A DNA stretch of 64,000 bases from Otis tarda (Eukaryota; Chordata; Aves; Otidiformes; Otididae). The translations under genes were made by a program, and so were the position numbers. The notes under the pieces were generated by a model, which saw only the letters and a list, made by a program, of their open reading frames with translations, made no database searches and was not told the origin of the DNA. The stretch is taken from NCBI GenBank assembly GCA_026413225.1, contig CM048553.1, positions 131,602,190-131,666,189 on the forward strand, written 5' to 3'. Positions 1 through 14,900 of this stretch are shown here, one piece after another. Position 1 is the first letter of the stretch; each line of letters starts with the position of its first letter.

Positions 1-1947
1 CATGCCAGGGCATGTCCTTATGAGGTCTTGTTTCTCTGGTAGTACATTGAAGTGTAGGGCTGCACATTGCATGTCTAAGTCACTTTACCAATAATCTCTT
101 GTACAATCAGTTGTCAGTCTCCTGGTTTTCGGCAGTTGCAAGAAAGGGGAGGGAAGGGGGAAGAGAAGAAAAAAAGATGGAGGAAAAAAAGGTTAACTCA
201 TTCAATAAGCCAAATGATATCAGTGAGGAAAAATTCTTGTAATAAGGATAGTGTTTTAATAACCTATGCCATATCTTTTATAAGTCCCTTGCTAACACTC
301 CTTAGTTTAGCAGTTTTTATTCATTAGAATGGAAAATAAAAAACTCTCTTTTTAACTGTTGGCTCTTATCTAGCCTTCTCAAGCTCCATCCTGGCAAAAT
401 GCCAAACAATTCCAAAAGCATTTAGGACTAAAGGTTACAAAGGCACTGTAGTGATTTTCACTGAGATAAGAGTGAATGTTATTAAAATTTTGTGTATTGT
501 TTAGTGGGTATAATTAATACTAGGCAGTAGTTAGTAATGGCAAAATTCGAGACATACGGATTTATTTATAATAATTGGCAATAGCGTCTTGTGACATCTT
601 TGGATTAAAAAAAAGAAAAGACTAACACCATATTCTTTGTTGTAACTGTACTAAAGCCATGGACTTGACTTTCAGCTATGTTGGAAGTGACTTTTATATA
701 TTGGTTTTGTAAATATTTTTGGTTTTCAGTATCACAGATTACCAGTTTACTGTATATTTCTGTACCACTAGCCAGATGGACTTGTCCTGAATGATTTAAA
801 AGCCGGAATACTTTAAGGTTATGAAGCTGGTTAAGACACCAGATTAAGAGCAGACTTTTGTTTAGTTTCCAAAACCTGATAGTTCTCTCTTCTGATTTGC
901 CTTTGGAGGGTGTACAGTCATATAGTTCATACGTAATCCAAAATATTTCTCCACTTCTCTTTTGTTAGAAAGACTCGCTGTGACTGTTATTCCTTTGGGT
1001 AGAGATGGGAGCAACCATTTCTAGTTCTGTAAGATTGTTTCCGTGCAAGTTTCCGAAAAAAAATCTCCACCTGTGACCTCATCCTTCAGGGCGCTCCGTT
1101 GCCCAGGTGGGGCTTGAGCCCTTCCACCCCTGCTGTTGCCAGGGAGGAGGGCACTGTTTTGGGGGAGAATACATCAAGATCTGTGCCAGTAATTTCAGGA
1201 TAGATTTTCATCTTCTTCAATGGCATTTCTAAACTTCAAGTATTTATTTCAGAGTTATTTGTGGTTGTGTGAGGATGTGTATGCATGGATGTGCAACAGA
1301 GTTAACAATTATTTTATTTAGCAACCAGATTTTAAAACTTGCAACTTCATTTTCTTTCTGTGATTAACTAATTCAAATTTTTTTGGCCCTTGGCTCTGTT
1401 ATGGATTAAGTGAGGAGATTTTTGAACTAATTTTTGGTCACTATGCAAAATATGCCTAGAACATAAGCATTTCAGTTGGCATTAACTATAAACAAATTTC
1501 CAGTGGTATTTAAACGTGTGACCATAAAATATTTCTACTGGCATTTCCTTACTAGTTAGCAGCTGTTACAACAGTCTCCAAACATCTATTAAGTAAAGGA
1601 AGACATTTTGTAATATAGATTAATAGAAATAAGCAAGAAGATGATAGGCAAAAAAGCTCTAGGATACAACTGCCTTTTGTTCTTAAGTGGAAAAGTGTAT
1701 AAACAGACTGAATTTCAGTATGAATGTTAGACTTCAGCTGAGTTCCGTAAGTTACACTGAGCGTAGCTTAACACATTTAATTTCAGACATAACTAACACA
1801 AATCAGATAGGGATTTTTGAAAACAATTTATTCCATTTCGATGGAATTTCCATTTCACTAGCTGTAATCTCAAATATGTAAATGGTAGCCAAAGCTGGAT
1901 GTGATGTTTCAGTTAAGATTTTTTTTTTTGCCCGTTGTTTCTTCTAG
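1..1947 (+). other. ZFHX4: ZFHX4 intron, 3' end only (upstream of the 76-bp exon)
   Basis: This stretch precedes the first exon seen and has no convincing coding segment. It ends in a strong acceptor: a run of nine or more T at about 1920-1929, a further pyrimidine-rich stretch and a final CTAG at 1944-1947. A modestly GC-richer patch with a few CpGs lies around 1080-1170. Short open frames here are spurious: they are AT-rich and match no family. Confidence 0.7.
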
Positions 1948-2023
1948 CATCTTCTTGCCAAATCTTCTGGAGCGCTTGTAATTTCCTCTGTACAGAGCCC
2001 AACAGGCTCATCAGCAGCAGAAG
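1948..2023 (+). CDS. ZFHX4: ZFHX4 internal coding exon, 76 bp (probably exon 5)
   Basis: This short exon lies between a pyrimidine-rich acceptor ending in TTCTAG and a donor AAG|GTAAAC. It begins in phase 0 and ends in phase 1. It has one stop-free frame of 25 codons, starting His-Leu-Leu-Ala-Lys and ending Gly-Ser-Ser-Ala-Ala-Glu. The single G left over joins the AA at the start of the next exon (47386) to make Glu. The peptide has no domain of its own; it is a Ser/Ala-rich linker, and its first His could close a zinc finger begun in the exon upstream. The call rests on splice signals, an open frame and exact phase match to the next certain exon, not on a remembered alignment. The alternative is a chance open segment between decoy sites. 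Confidence 0.72.
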
Positions 2024-5000
2024 GTAAACATAATAGATGTGAGGAATTTCTGGAGATTTATGAGGTTTAGCTTTCTGAAATGTACACTGTGTCTGGCAAT
2101 CCTAGGATGTGGCCACATGTGGACTCTGCGAATTGAAAATGTTTTAAATAGGGCATCATTTAGCCCTTGTTAGGAATAAAATTTAGGAACAAAAGATGCG
2201 TTCTGCAATAGCACTTAAGTATAGTTTCTGCCCTGCAACAGCATGCTTTAGCTCAAAAGGATAATCACCAGGGAGGTTAAGCTTTTGTTAAAATGTCTAT
2301 GAAATTTGACAAACAGATTAATATCCCTATTATTTAATAAATTAAGCTTACTACCTACAGTCACCCGTATCTCTTCACATTGAAACAATCAGGTCAGAGG
2401 TCATTATACAGCAACCTAGGAATATGAAACTACTCTGAACTACGGAGATCAGGATGATTGGGATTTGATATCAAAAGCTTCAGAGGAAAAAATGTAAAAG
2501 TACAAGCCTCATAACTGTACCATTATTCTAAATATTAATTTGTTAAATTCTGCTGTTTATGAAAATGTAATTGAAAAATTGCACTCCTACATCAGTTTAT
2601 TGAGCTGATAAAAGAAGATACATTAACAAAGACAGAAATATGCCGTCCTAATGATCATGATAATATCACTGCATGTTAAAGTGCTCTTTTAACCTTTTTC
2701 AGTAGGCTTTACTGATATTAATTAATCAGCTTGAATGCTGTCAACATCTCAAGCACTAGAGTGCTAGTTCCAATTCTGTGCCAGGCATTTCTCTGCATCT
2801 TTTTCTTTTATATGTTTAGCTAGAAGAGCCTAGAAGAGCATTAGCAGAACAGTAGAGAGAGGCCTCTTCTTCCTGCCCATTGTTTACCCGTAGTATTGCC
2901 TGATGGAAGAGCTCATGCCCATAAGCCTAGGTTTTTCATGGCCTGTTTCATCACTGTTCTCAAGGACTTGCATAAATGAAAGATGGCATCGTTTGGAGAT
3001 AAATATTGCTGAGAATATCACTTTAACCCTCATCATCTTCCATAGTACACTAAAACAGAGGGAAAAGGTAGCCTTCAGTGAGAAAGACAGTTAAACAAAA
3101 GCTTCTCTGATTTCTGAGATGAGTGCCATTTGAAATGTTGCTCCTTAGTGCGTTTAAAATCTAAAAACTTTGCATGGCTGCCTCGTACTTTTGTTTCTGC
3201 CGAGTAATAATGCTCTGGGATGCCTCCAACTGTAGCAACCTAATTGTTATGACTGAAATAACAGTCAGTTGCATATCAGCTTTGGGCCAATAACTGACTC
3301 TAATGTACACTGTTTCTAAAAGTTTTTGTGTGTTGATTTCCTAACATTTCTCCCCTTTCACTAATACTGTGAGCACGGTGAATCTGGGAGAATGAACATT
3401 TTTATCTCCCAGCATTCATGTGCAGGTTCATGAAATATGTGGGCACCTTAAAAGCATTAATAGTATTTTTTGAGCTTCATTTGGAAGATAAAATATGTCA
3501 AAGACCAGAGAATAAAATAGCTAGATATCATTGGAAAACAACATTTAATTATTAATGAAACCAAGACATTGCCTTGGAATGAGAAGCAACTGCTTATTTA
3601 CTGGAGATTTTACAGCAAAGGAAAATAATGAAATCTCTTTCCTAAGCTAACCTACACAGCAGTTTTGATTTAAAGGTATTTCTTAACATGGAAAATACAA
3701 ATACACATTTTAACTCCCCTGCAAAATCGGAAAATAGTCTTGAGTTTGTGCAGGTTTTGTGTGCATTTGTCACGAGCAGCTATTGTGGAAGTGGAATTAC
3801 TGCCTGACAATTTCATCATGTCTGTGAAAGTAATATTTAGGAGGTGAAGTAATACAATGATGCTAATCCAGCTTTTTATAATCAGCCTCCTATGTATATA
3901 ATATTTATATTATTGTCTGTACAGGGTTTTCTTTTCCTAGAAGCATTCCTTATCTACTAGAATTCTTGTTTGACAAATGAGATTGGATTACCAAGTCACA
4001 GCTGTATACACTGGTTGATGTATTGCTGTAGGATTGATAATTCAGAAAAGCAATGTAGTATTTGGGGGTTAATTTTCTTTTCTTAGATACAAGAATCTAA
4101 TGCTGCTCGCTAGATATTTTCTTCATTTTTGTTATCTAAGTTTTACCAGGTTTAGACTAGTTATTGACTCAGTTAATGTAAAAAATGTTGATATGCTGTC
4201 AATATTAATGTAGATGTCAGTCCAACACTGGTCCCTAATGTATGTAAGAGCAAGTATTTTTTACCTTGATACAGAAAGGCAGTCATGTGTGAGATTTAAT
4301 ATACATCCTAATCTATCTTGTCATTGCACTAGCCATGGGTGATGTGCTAATGTATGGGCAACCATTTTCTTTTTCTCTTCACACAATGGAATAGATACAC
4401 ATGAATGACAACCAAGTCTCTGCTCTGTAATTATTTGGAGGGCAATTAGAATGTACAGAAGTAATACAGTAGTTTTACTTATAGACTTAAAGTCTATGGC
4501 CTTTTTTTTTTAATTTTTAATCTTACTGAGAACAACATGATCAATACTAATTGGGAAAAAAAAAAAGAAAACAAAAAAACTCCAAATCCCCAAGAAATGG
4601 CTAAACCTAAGCTTCATAACACACACAGAGTTTGGAATTTCAGTTCTGGGTCCTTACACACCCAGACAAATATTTTAATGGATTTGAATGCATTATTTGT
4701 GTGCTGACATCATCATTTTGATTCACTTTCTTGGCAGAAGTGATGTTTTATAATACAGAAGGTTTGTCATCAAGTATTTCTAAAAAGTGAATAATCGAAT
4801 GAGCTCTTTAATTAAATGTCTCTTTTATATTCACTTTCCTTTTCCCTTTCTCCATTTCTTTGTCAAATTGTGAACAATTATGGGAATATGGGATTGTGAA
4901 TATAAGTTGACACTATGTTAGATAAGCAAGCAAAAATTAATGTCCATAGCATGTCTCATCCCTGTGCATGTTGGCAAAACCAAAAACCTGAACGTTGCTT

Positions 5001-7020
5001 TTTATATAAGACATTTTGATGAGATTGCAGTTTTCTAAAAGGCGAGTCCAAAATCACATCTTTCTTAACGCAGCTTGAGTCAACAAATCTTTGACTTCTC
5101 ATATTAATTTATAATACAGCTTCCTTTTGTTCCTTTTTTTTTTCAAACTGTAAGAAACTGTCTTTACGTATTCAGTCTGTCTTTGTGTGAGAGAAAATGA
5201 AAATGAGGCACACTGTCTAGATCATAAAGATAAGCAACCGCCTGCAATTTCAGCATTATTTTTACTATATATTTAGGGAGGGAGGATACATTTTCTCCCC
5301 TGTGGTTGGATGCTGTTATTTGTAGAGTAAAGCTATTGCTTTCCTGGCACCTTCAGTATTCCATTCAGAATTAAAATCGCTATGCACATCTTCACTAACT
5401 CTAAATTGAGACTGGTATAATTTCAACAATGGAAACTGAGTGCAAAATTCGGCACACAGTGCTTTATATGGAAATATTCCATTTAGGGAAAAAAAAAGGA
5501 GAAAAAACTAATTCCAAAACATACTATTTTTAGAATATATGTTATAATCCTCATACTACTTAAGTTTCCTATGACTATTTGTCTTCTTCTCTGAGAGTAG
5601 TAATATAAGACTAAATTGTTACCTTATGTTTTCATGGGGTAGGTTTTTGACCACTGACAGTTATAATTTACAGTGATTATGGACATTAGCATACTTGACT
5701 GTCGTTATTGTTTTTATTTCAAATACAAAGACTTTCAGTGGTATGAGGAGCGGATGTTTTATCTTCGCAGAATGCAACAAAGTTCCTATCAGACTATAGC
5801 TACAGTCATGCACCAGCACTTATTGACAGTCAATAGGAAGTATTCATTTGCACCTTTGAGAGAATCTTGTATAAACCCGTAGACTGAGTCAAAGTATGTT
5901 CTTCTGCCTGTCTGTGTGTCTATTGATCTATCTAGCTACTTGCTACATGACATAGGATCTGAATATTTGTTGAAGTTGCTAAAAGGAAAGAGGGATGGTG
6001 TCAAATGCTTTAATATGCAAATAATTTTTGCTCACTAAAGAGTTTGTAGTGGCTTCTGTGTCACTACTCATTCAACTAAACTGTGCACATTTCAGTGTTT
6101 TCTGGATTAGAAGCATAAACTTTGATGAGGCACATGTGATGTTGAAACAATGTGGCAGGCAGTAGATGTGTTCTCACAAACTTAACAGCTTTTGCAAGGT
6201 CAACATTTTCAGAATATCCATTCAAATTAATCATCAATCTTCCACCTTTTATAATTCAAATCACAAAATCTATCATCAGTTAAAATTTATGTCATGGTTT
6301 ATATCTGAATTTCTTACCTGTAAAGGCTACCATCTTCTCTTGTTGTAGATTAGTAGTATTGCTGGTAGTATGTCAACATGTAGGTACTGTGAAGATTTTG
6401 AGTTAAAAATATTTAGAATAAGTTGTTGGAAAGCCTAAGAATATTGATTTGAAATTAAGCATAAGTGCTCATTTTTTTCAGAAGTAGGAAATCAGATCTT
6501 TGCTTGAATATAAGGTGTGTATTTATGATTTAAATTTTTCTCTTCTAAGTGTTAAAAAACACTCGTGTAGTGCACAAGACCGTACAAACCAGATCATTTA
6601 GTGTCTTTGCAACCTGTCATGTTAATATGTAAATACATGTGCATATGTATTTAAACAAATCTAAAAACATGCATTATTTACATACTGTAAGAGATTTTTT
6701 TTCTGAGCCATTACAGTCTATTATGTAAATATGTATTTAAGGGGCATAATATTTTTTTAAATTTCATTGGATTTTTGACTTGATAGGTCATAATGGCTAG
6801 GATCCCTTACACAGTACCTCATAATTTATTTCAGTCTGTATTATAGATGTTGCTGTGATGTTAATATGAATTTGCATATAAAATATGCTTCAAGAAGTTA
6901 CTGTACACATAAAGATTAATAATTCACTGATTTTAAATGGAAGAGAGAACATCAAAACTGATTAGTTCACATAGGGGTTAGAATCGTCCTCTCTGCAGAA
7001 GGCTAGCACAAACCTAGGCA

Positions 7021-7042
7021 TCACTTAAGCCTCACTTAAGCC
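7021..7042. repeat. 11-bp exact tandem duplication
   Basis: TCACTTAAGCC occurs twice head to tail. Confidence 0.9.
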
Positions 7043-7424
7043 CTCAAAATGCAGCTTAAATGGATTTTAACTGGTGCATAGGCTTTGCTCCGCCAATTGG
7101 TGAAGTAGTGAATTTAATCCGTAAGAGAATAATCTATTTCTAAATGCTCCCCATTTCTAGAAGTGAATTAGTAGGTCTCTTAGGAACTCTCAACTTCCAG
7201 CAGTACCCCAAATTTTACCTCTTTGTTTGGAGGTTTAACTTGCATTGTTTTGCAAGTTAAATACAATTTTAGAAGAAACATGTAAGGTGCCTTTCTCTGT
7301 GAAGAATCACATCTGTTTTGAGTCATTTCTATATCAGTACAGAGATGGCCTAGTTCACAGTACACGGATACATCCACTATAGATTGAGGACAATTATTTA
7401 TCCCAAATTTATATTCCAGCTCAT

Positions 7425-7446
7425 ATTCCATATTTAAATATGGAAT
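7425..7446. repeat. 22-bp perfect palindrome
   Basis: The 11-base arm ATTCCATATTT is followed directly by its exact reverse complement. It could extrude as a cruciform. It contains CCATATTTAA, close to a CArG-box. Confidence 0.9.
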
Positions 7447-8868
7447 TTAGCCATTCAGTGGATTCTGTGGTGCCTTCAAGATCATTATTATTCGTGGAAA
7501 CTGTGTGTTCATCTGGTTACTGGGATGAGGTTTAATGTTTGGATATGTTGATTTTCAGTCAACAGATATGACTAAACACAGTCAGAAAGGAAAAAAAATG
7601 GGCTCAGATTGTTCTTTACCAGCTAATACTTCTGGTTACGGGACAGAGCTGGCACTAGAAGATGGTTTTGTAATAGGAACCTGACAGCCGCCAGTAGCAG
7701 ATGCTAAGGGAACGAACAGAGGAAGAGGTCAAGCATATAGTCATGCTTCCCTGGCATAGCATCCCAGCTTCTGGCAAGTTTTCCAGACATCTAGTTTTCA
7801 GCAGACCAGGCTTAAGCTGTGAGCACAGGAGAACAAAGAATACCTACAGAGTTTAATAATGGAGTGTGTCTCAGGAGGGACAGTAGGAAAAGGGAAAGTG
7901 TGACTTGGGCTCCAAAACCTGCTGGGAGTGAGGATGTCAGAGGAAAATAGACAGGTCCAGATAATTGTGAAATGTCAGAAATGTAGTTAAGCTGGATTCG
8001 TGTTGGGTGCTGGCTGTTTTAAAATAAATTTATCTAATACTTTGTTTCTAAGCAGTACGTTCTGAAGTAGAACAGCTGTTTGTAGAATATGTCCAGGCTC
8101 AGATTACAAAAAGAGCTGCAGGGCCTAACTTGACTCAGGCCTGTGGAACAATACCGTTTTATAATACACAAAATGTGCAAAACACATTGCAGCCTCAGAG
8201 TAGGAGCTGTGCAGAGAGGTAGAGGTACAGGAGAGGTGTAGGATCCAAGAAATTCTTCCGAAGTCTACACAAATCCCAGGAAACTCAAGTGGGGCACTGT
8301 CCCATCCAAAGATGCCTTGCAGACAAGGGCTTGCATCCTTATGGCCAAACTCTTCTCTGCTGGAATTATGCCTGCCCAATGGGAAGGAGGAATCAGCTAC
8401 ACTGTTTGAAAAAGAAAGCAGAAGTGGAGTTCACTTTGCAGTCGTGTCAGTTTCACCTTACAGAGGTTTCAGCTAACATTTTCACATGGGGTCCACAACA
8501 AGCAACTGTGAGATGAAGCTCTTTGAATAATCTGCCAATGAATCAATGCAATAATTGCTTGTGGGCAGCGTGGCACATACTGAGCTGGGCATCAGTTGGG
8601 AGCTACTTAGCCCAGGTGGGATGACACAGAAAAGGCTCTACGTCCTTGCTACTGACTCTTCCTATAGGGCAAATTGTTCTGGCAATAGAATAGGATTTGA
8701 TTTCAATTAATCTCTTCCAAAATCTTTGGTAAAAACCAAAGCTAATCTGAACTATTACTACTGGGTAATGTACTTGCTCGTCACAATTAATCTTTTAACT
8801 AGAATCTATTGACTAGGCAAAATTAAGAGTCACATTAAAGCCAGATGACTTGTTTTGGGGGTTTTCTT

Positions 8869-8929
8869 TGGTTGGTTGGTTGCTATTTTGTTTTTGTTTG
8901 TTTGTTTGTTTTTCTTTTTTTTTTTTTTT
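8869..8929. repeat. Compound T/G-rich simple repeat
   Basis: GGTT units, then TTTG units, then a T run of about 15 bases. Confidence 0.88.
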
Positions 8930-11900
8930 AATAACAGCAGCCTGTTGACTAGTAAGTCAAGTTCTAATGGGCCTTGAGGAGAAAGGGCCTGATGGGACCA
9001 GAAATGCTTCTTGTAGGCAGGCTGTGCCAGGCCAGTTTCAACAAGAAATGTAGAACAGTATCTTGAGTTAATGTGGTCCAGTCTTTAAATAACTCACTGA
9101 ACTGAGGCCTGGGCTCAGTGCAAGGAGAATTCGTACCAAAAGCAATGCGTCTTAAACTCCATCTCTGACTCTTGCCACATGATACAGATGAGGCAAATTG
9201 AATTCCATCCATTTTCCCCATTTTTTACCCCTTCTATCTTAAGTAGAGCCATGGATTGAAATGACTTTGTCCTTCTATGTTTATACATTTAGAGATAGAC
9301 ATATAGAGATAGATGTCAGATTCTATATCTGTAACAGAAGCTTTACAATATCATTTAATATATTAATTATTAAGATTATTTTATAAAACATAATAATATT
9401 GAGCAGTTATAAATGAATAAAACAAAGAATTGCTCTGGAACATATGGATAGGAGCTGCTTACAATTCTAAAGCAAGGATATTCAACACTATATGTAATTT
9501 GGGGGCAGAAATTATATTATCTATGCTCTGTGTGACAGTATTTTCTTCATATTCATACTCTGAATGTTTACTAGTGTATTTTATAGGAAGTCATTACTGT
9601 ACTTGTCTGAAAACCTCTTTTTTTAGTGATTATGGATCTCATCCCTTCTGACTTTCCAGGGAAATACCAGATATTACAATTCCGTATCGTGGGCCAATTA
9701 CTTCCTAAATTTTTATTATTTTAACACACATCAAAGCAATGGTTCAACTATATGAGTCTGAAAAACTCAGACATTTTTTTGTTGTTTGTTTTTGCTTTTT
9801 ATACATAACTTTAAAACATTCCAAACCAATTTTCTTTATAGTTTGATGAAAAGAATCATATGAGCCTAGACTGAGACCTCACTACTCAACTTCTAGCCTG
9901 GAGCAATTTTTCTTAAAAAGCCTGGGAGAAGGGGGTTTGAGGTGAAGGAGGGAAAGGAAGGAAGGAAGCCTGAACAGTGGAAATGCTGACCGAACCTTAA
10001 CTATATCATCATGAATGGTGATGCTATAATGCAATGCTAACAAGGACTCCTGAGATAAATACAACATCAATTAAAGGCTTGCAGGTGTGTCACTAGGGGT
10101 GAATAAAAAGAGAGAATGGGAAAGGATTTGTGCCAGCAGACCCTATAGTTTTGTAGTAATTAGTAATCTGTGCAGGTGTCTATTATGACTAACTGACAAT
10201 AAATCTTGGTTTCTGTTTTGAATATTGCTTTTGTTTCCCAAGCTCCATGCCTGAAGGGGAGAAAGAAAATGACTAGAAGATTAATTACTGCAATGGTTAC
10301 TCCCAACAAGATAAAATGGAAAGTAGTAATCCACTGAATGAGATTAAATGTTCTTCTTATTATTTTCATATTTTATTTTGATAACAGAAAATTGAAGGTG
10401 GTGTAGGTTGTGTGGAGGTATGTATATACTGATTTTTGCATAATGATGGAAAAATAAGCCCACTTTGTCAAGAGCCTTTCTTTGAGTTATGTGCATAAGG
10501 CAATTTTTTTTTCTACTTCAGCAAAATGATGGAAGGTATCCAAACCTTCTGCATTTGTGCAGTAACCTGTAATTCTAAGCACAGTGATGTACTGTAAGTA
10601 AATTTTACCATAGAGCTATGTTTTCTTTAGCCTCTCCATCTGCTCGTTTTTGACACCCCTGTCATTAACTGTCATTTTCCTTTAAATATACAGTGAAGCT
10701 GAAAGGCCAGCTCTACATCACATCATTTCAGATTAGGGGCAGTTCCTTTGAGCTGAGCACTGTTTAGGTGTCAGAAAGAAGTCTCTGACCTCTCTCGTAC
10801 CATACTGCCGCGGGGCCTTAATTAGTACTGACTCCAGCCATTACTGCAGAGAGGACAAAGGCGACCACATCATTTTTCTACTTAGGAAGTTAGCGTGTGA
10901 CCTAATAACTTGTCCAGGCTCACAGGACACTGTAATGGCTACACAATGGCAGTGAGGATTATTTCTCAGATTCTTTCCTCCCCTAAATGTAGGATAATCA
11001 GGGAAGTTAACTATGGTATCCTTCAGTCTTGCAAGGGTTGTTTTAGGGTTTCACTCCGTTGATTTGTTGTGGAGAAAATGACAGAGAAGGACTCGGATAT
11101 TCAGAAAAATAAAGAATGCGATAACAAAGTGTAGAGTGTTTTTTGTCCTGGCTAGAAGTATCTGATTATTTAGAATATTGTTGTTCTTATAAAATCTGCT
11201 CTGATGTTATTGAGTTTAGTGGAATTTTATAACTAATTTTTTGAAGAGCAAACTCTAGTCCACAATCAAAAGAGTTCCTTTTTTCTCTCTCTTCCTTCCT
11301 TCTTCCCATCCTTCTTCATCTCATCCCCCAATCTCCTAGCAGAAATTCACTCTCACATGAGAAACTTTTTACAATGCTTTTGGCACGGCATTTTTGGACT
11401 ATTTCACTAGAAATTTGACTTATTGCATCAGATCTCAGCATTATACAGTTCCACAGAATCTCCTTAATTTTCCAATTTTTTTTTGTAACATTCCAGTAAG
11501 AAAACATCATGCCAGAATGTAATAACCTCTTAATGTAGAACTCTCTTTCTTGTTTAATTTTTTTTTTTAATTCTTAAAAATTAGCTAAAGCAATTGAAAT
11601 TTCTATAGAAGTTGCATGGTCTCACACTGTGTTTCTCTATTATCAGCCAGTGTCACATGCTGCAGCACAGAAGCACACTTTATGCTACTGCAGCAGAAAT
11701 TACTTTCACTGTAAATACATTTCAGAGAGTTGGCAAGATGATCTAAAACTTGCAGCAAGCAAAGACTCTGTTGATGATCATTTTATCAAGGTATAGATAT
11801 AACGTATATTTAGTATTTTTGAAAGCTGTTTAACTGCAATTGATTCACCTACTAGCTTGATTTTTGTCCTTCTGTAGGCACAAAGTAATTCTTCCTGCCT

Positions 11901-14900
11901 GCCTTACACCTCCCTCAAAATGAAAAAAAAAAAAAGGAAAGGAAAGAAAATAAAATCAAATTTTGTTGTAATTCTGTTATGCTTTTCTACACATCTTGGT
12001 CTTTGTAATTTCAATTCTAGTGAGAATTATTTTTACCATAGTGACTTTGAGACAGATTGGAGTCTCAGAAATACCATAAAGTTACTACATCTCTAAGGAA
12101 ATCTCTTCTGAAGTAATCAGACGAAGGTAATTACAGTATTATCAAAGCTGCAAAATGTTGCATAGCGTTTCTTGTGCTCAGAGAGCATCTATGCAATAGA
12201 ATACATTTGAATTCTACAACAGGGCCCAAATGGAGCACAATTTGCAAGAGACTAGATGAGTTGCTATATAGAGCTATAAGATGGAGTAAGACTGTTGGGG
12301 CCAGACGCTTCAGTCTATGACAGTGTGATCAAGCATTATTTCATTTAGTCCAGGAGCTGAAATAACAGCCAATAAAGTGTTTTGGAGTAGTCCGTTGACT
12401 ACTCATCATACATTTCAATTTCCTTATTCACTTTTAGATTACCCACGTACATTGATTTTTTCTGAGAAGCAGGGAGGTGAACTTTACCTTTCTGAGCATA
12501 AATAATTCCAGATTCAGAAATATTCATTTAATCAGAAAGACATAGCACAGAAGAATCTTATGTGAAGGAAGGGACTTCTGTCTTTCTGTGGATCTGTATG
12601 GCTACAGAAGTTTATTCTCCAAAACCCAGAACAGCATCTGCTGGCAGCTATTTCAGCAATTTAGCTGGTGCTTTTTGCCCTCCATTTACTGAAGAACAAT
12701 GTCTGGTCTGTGATTCTATTCATAAGATAGATTAAAATTTTAAAGGGCCATTGCCTAGTGACTTCTGCTTCTTAAGGACTGGCAGCTTTATTACAGAAGT
12801 CGCTTAAACTGGGAGTTGCTACCCATCATTTTCCCATTGCACTGAAGCACTCAAGGAGGGCAGATGGAGAGGAACCTCAATGCAACGTAAAGGCATCCTG
12901 GATGCAGGGGTCCCTCCCACCTGCAGCACAGCCAGTCCTAGGGGCATTGCAGGCAGCCATGTTCAGCAGTCATGGATGAATGGTAAAGAGGGGGATCTCA
13001 TCTTCCCCTCTGTCATTTATTTAATCAAGATTAAACACATTTTCAGATTATTGGCCACTTCACTGCCTCTCCCCACTGGTAGTGAGGCAAATGAGTTGCT
13101 CTACCAGAGTGATATGGAAGTGCCTGGGCTGTGAGTATGGAGTTAGAAAATAGAAAATGTGATGAACTAATCTGTATGAGAGTCTCTCACCGGAGACTAT
13201 CTTTCTTTTGTGTGCTATGTGGAAGGCTAGAATTTATTCTAAGCTGGTTGACTTGCCAAAATTCAGGCTTCAGATTCAGGGAATTGGAAGGTCACTAGTG
13301 TGTACTATAGGAAAAGAACCTAAATAATTGAGATCATATTTGTGTAAATGTATTTGGGTTTATGTGGCTATTATTTGTGCATACACACTAAGGACTACAC
13401 ACATGCAGTAGAATATAATATGGTCATTAATAAATGAAGTCTTATCTGTCTTTGTATGTGTATGAGCTTGTGATGGCTACTTTCACAGGTTTCTTTTATG
13501 TTGCTGGTAACTAATAGACATTTTCTAACTTTCAACAAAAATTTTTTAGAACTGTTGTTCGAGGGAAAAATATCTAGAAAGAAAGAAAAATCAGAGACAA
13601 GGACTACTTGTAGAGAACATAAAGGCTTTGACACGAACTAAGAAAAGCCCAGGAAATCAAAGTTGAGACTGACATGGTATTTTTCACTTGTGCTTCTGTG
13701 CCTTTCTCTTTTTTTTTTTTTTTCTTGCTTTGTGATAAGATAAGGAGAGATTATAAAATTTAACTTAGAATATTCTGGCTTTTGTTAGTTCGAGTCATAA
13801 CCTTACTGTTACTAAGACCTGTATCTTTGGCCTGTGAATAATATTTTATTTTTTGTCATGACAGTGTAGGTAGAAGAGTCAGATAGTTTTAAAGCATATT
13901 CAACCATCCTTTTTACTTACTTTTAATCAACTTGTTCTTCCGAACAAGGTATGGAATTGATAGCTGTTATTGATTGCTTCTAGCATTACCTAATCTTCAC
14001 TAAATGTAGGAAGCTTTTCAGATTTAGAAAGGTGGCAGAAAATGTCTAGTAATGACGCTGCTGGGAATTGAAGCTCGATACTGTGGTCAGTGTAAAAGTG
14101 ATATAGCTATAAGAGGTGTTTTATTATAAGCCCATTGTTTTTTTGCTAAATGCTCAAGCTGCTGTAATTTATGGAGATTTTGAAGTTGCTTATGTACTTA
14201 TCAGCTGTTTCAGTAGTTCGTTTATTCCAATTTACACCAAGAAAAAACTTTTGTTAATGATAGTGTGCTGGAACTTTGAAAAACTACAGTATGTAAAGAA
14301 ACAGTACTCTAATAATGTGGAAAAGAGATGACATTTATGCTTTCAATACAAAGGGAAAATATAAGAAATCGTTACTAAACCAGATATAAACGTGACCTTC
14401 ACTGTGCTTCAGTAATTATCCTAGTCCACAGTATGGTGTTTGTATCACGATTTTCCTTATTTCCTCTTTGTTTTCATTTTTATCTGGGTACTTCACTGGC
14501 GAGTAATAGCTAAAGGGAACCCATTATGCAAGGCAAGCATTCAGTTTGCAAGTGAATTTGCTTGTAGCTATTGCCACATTTGAACCCTCACTAATGTATG
14601 TAAATTAAAAACTCTGGTATTCCGATCGCTCCTGTTTGAAATAAAAACAGAATCTGATCATTACAATCTGCAAGCCAGGTATTATCACTGGACTAGTGAG
14701 CCGCTGATGATAAATTGTACTGAATAGCTTGTGGATAGAATATTTTATCTCAGTTCTCTATCACACAGCACTGCATAAAATAAGAATGATTCATCAAGCA
14801 TGAGAGCTGGTGGTTTATGAAATTCATTGCTCACGGCAAGTGTATTTTTTAAAATTCAAAAGACAAAGCAACTCACAAGGGTTATTTAGTAATCAGTGTG

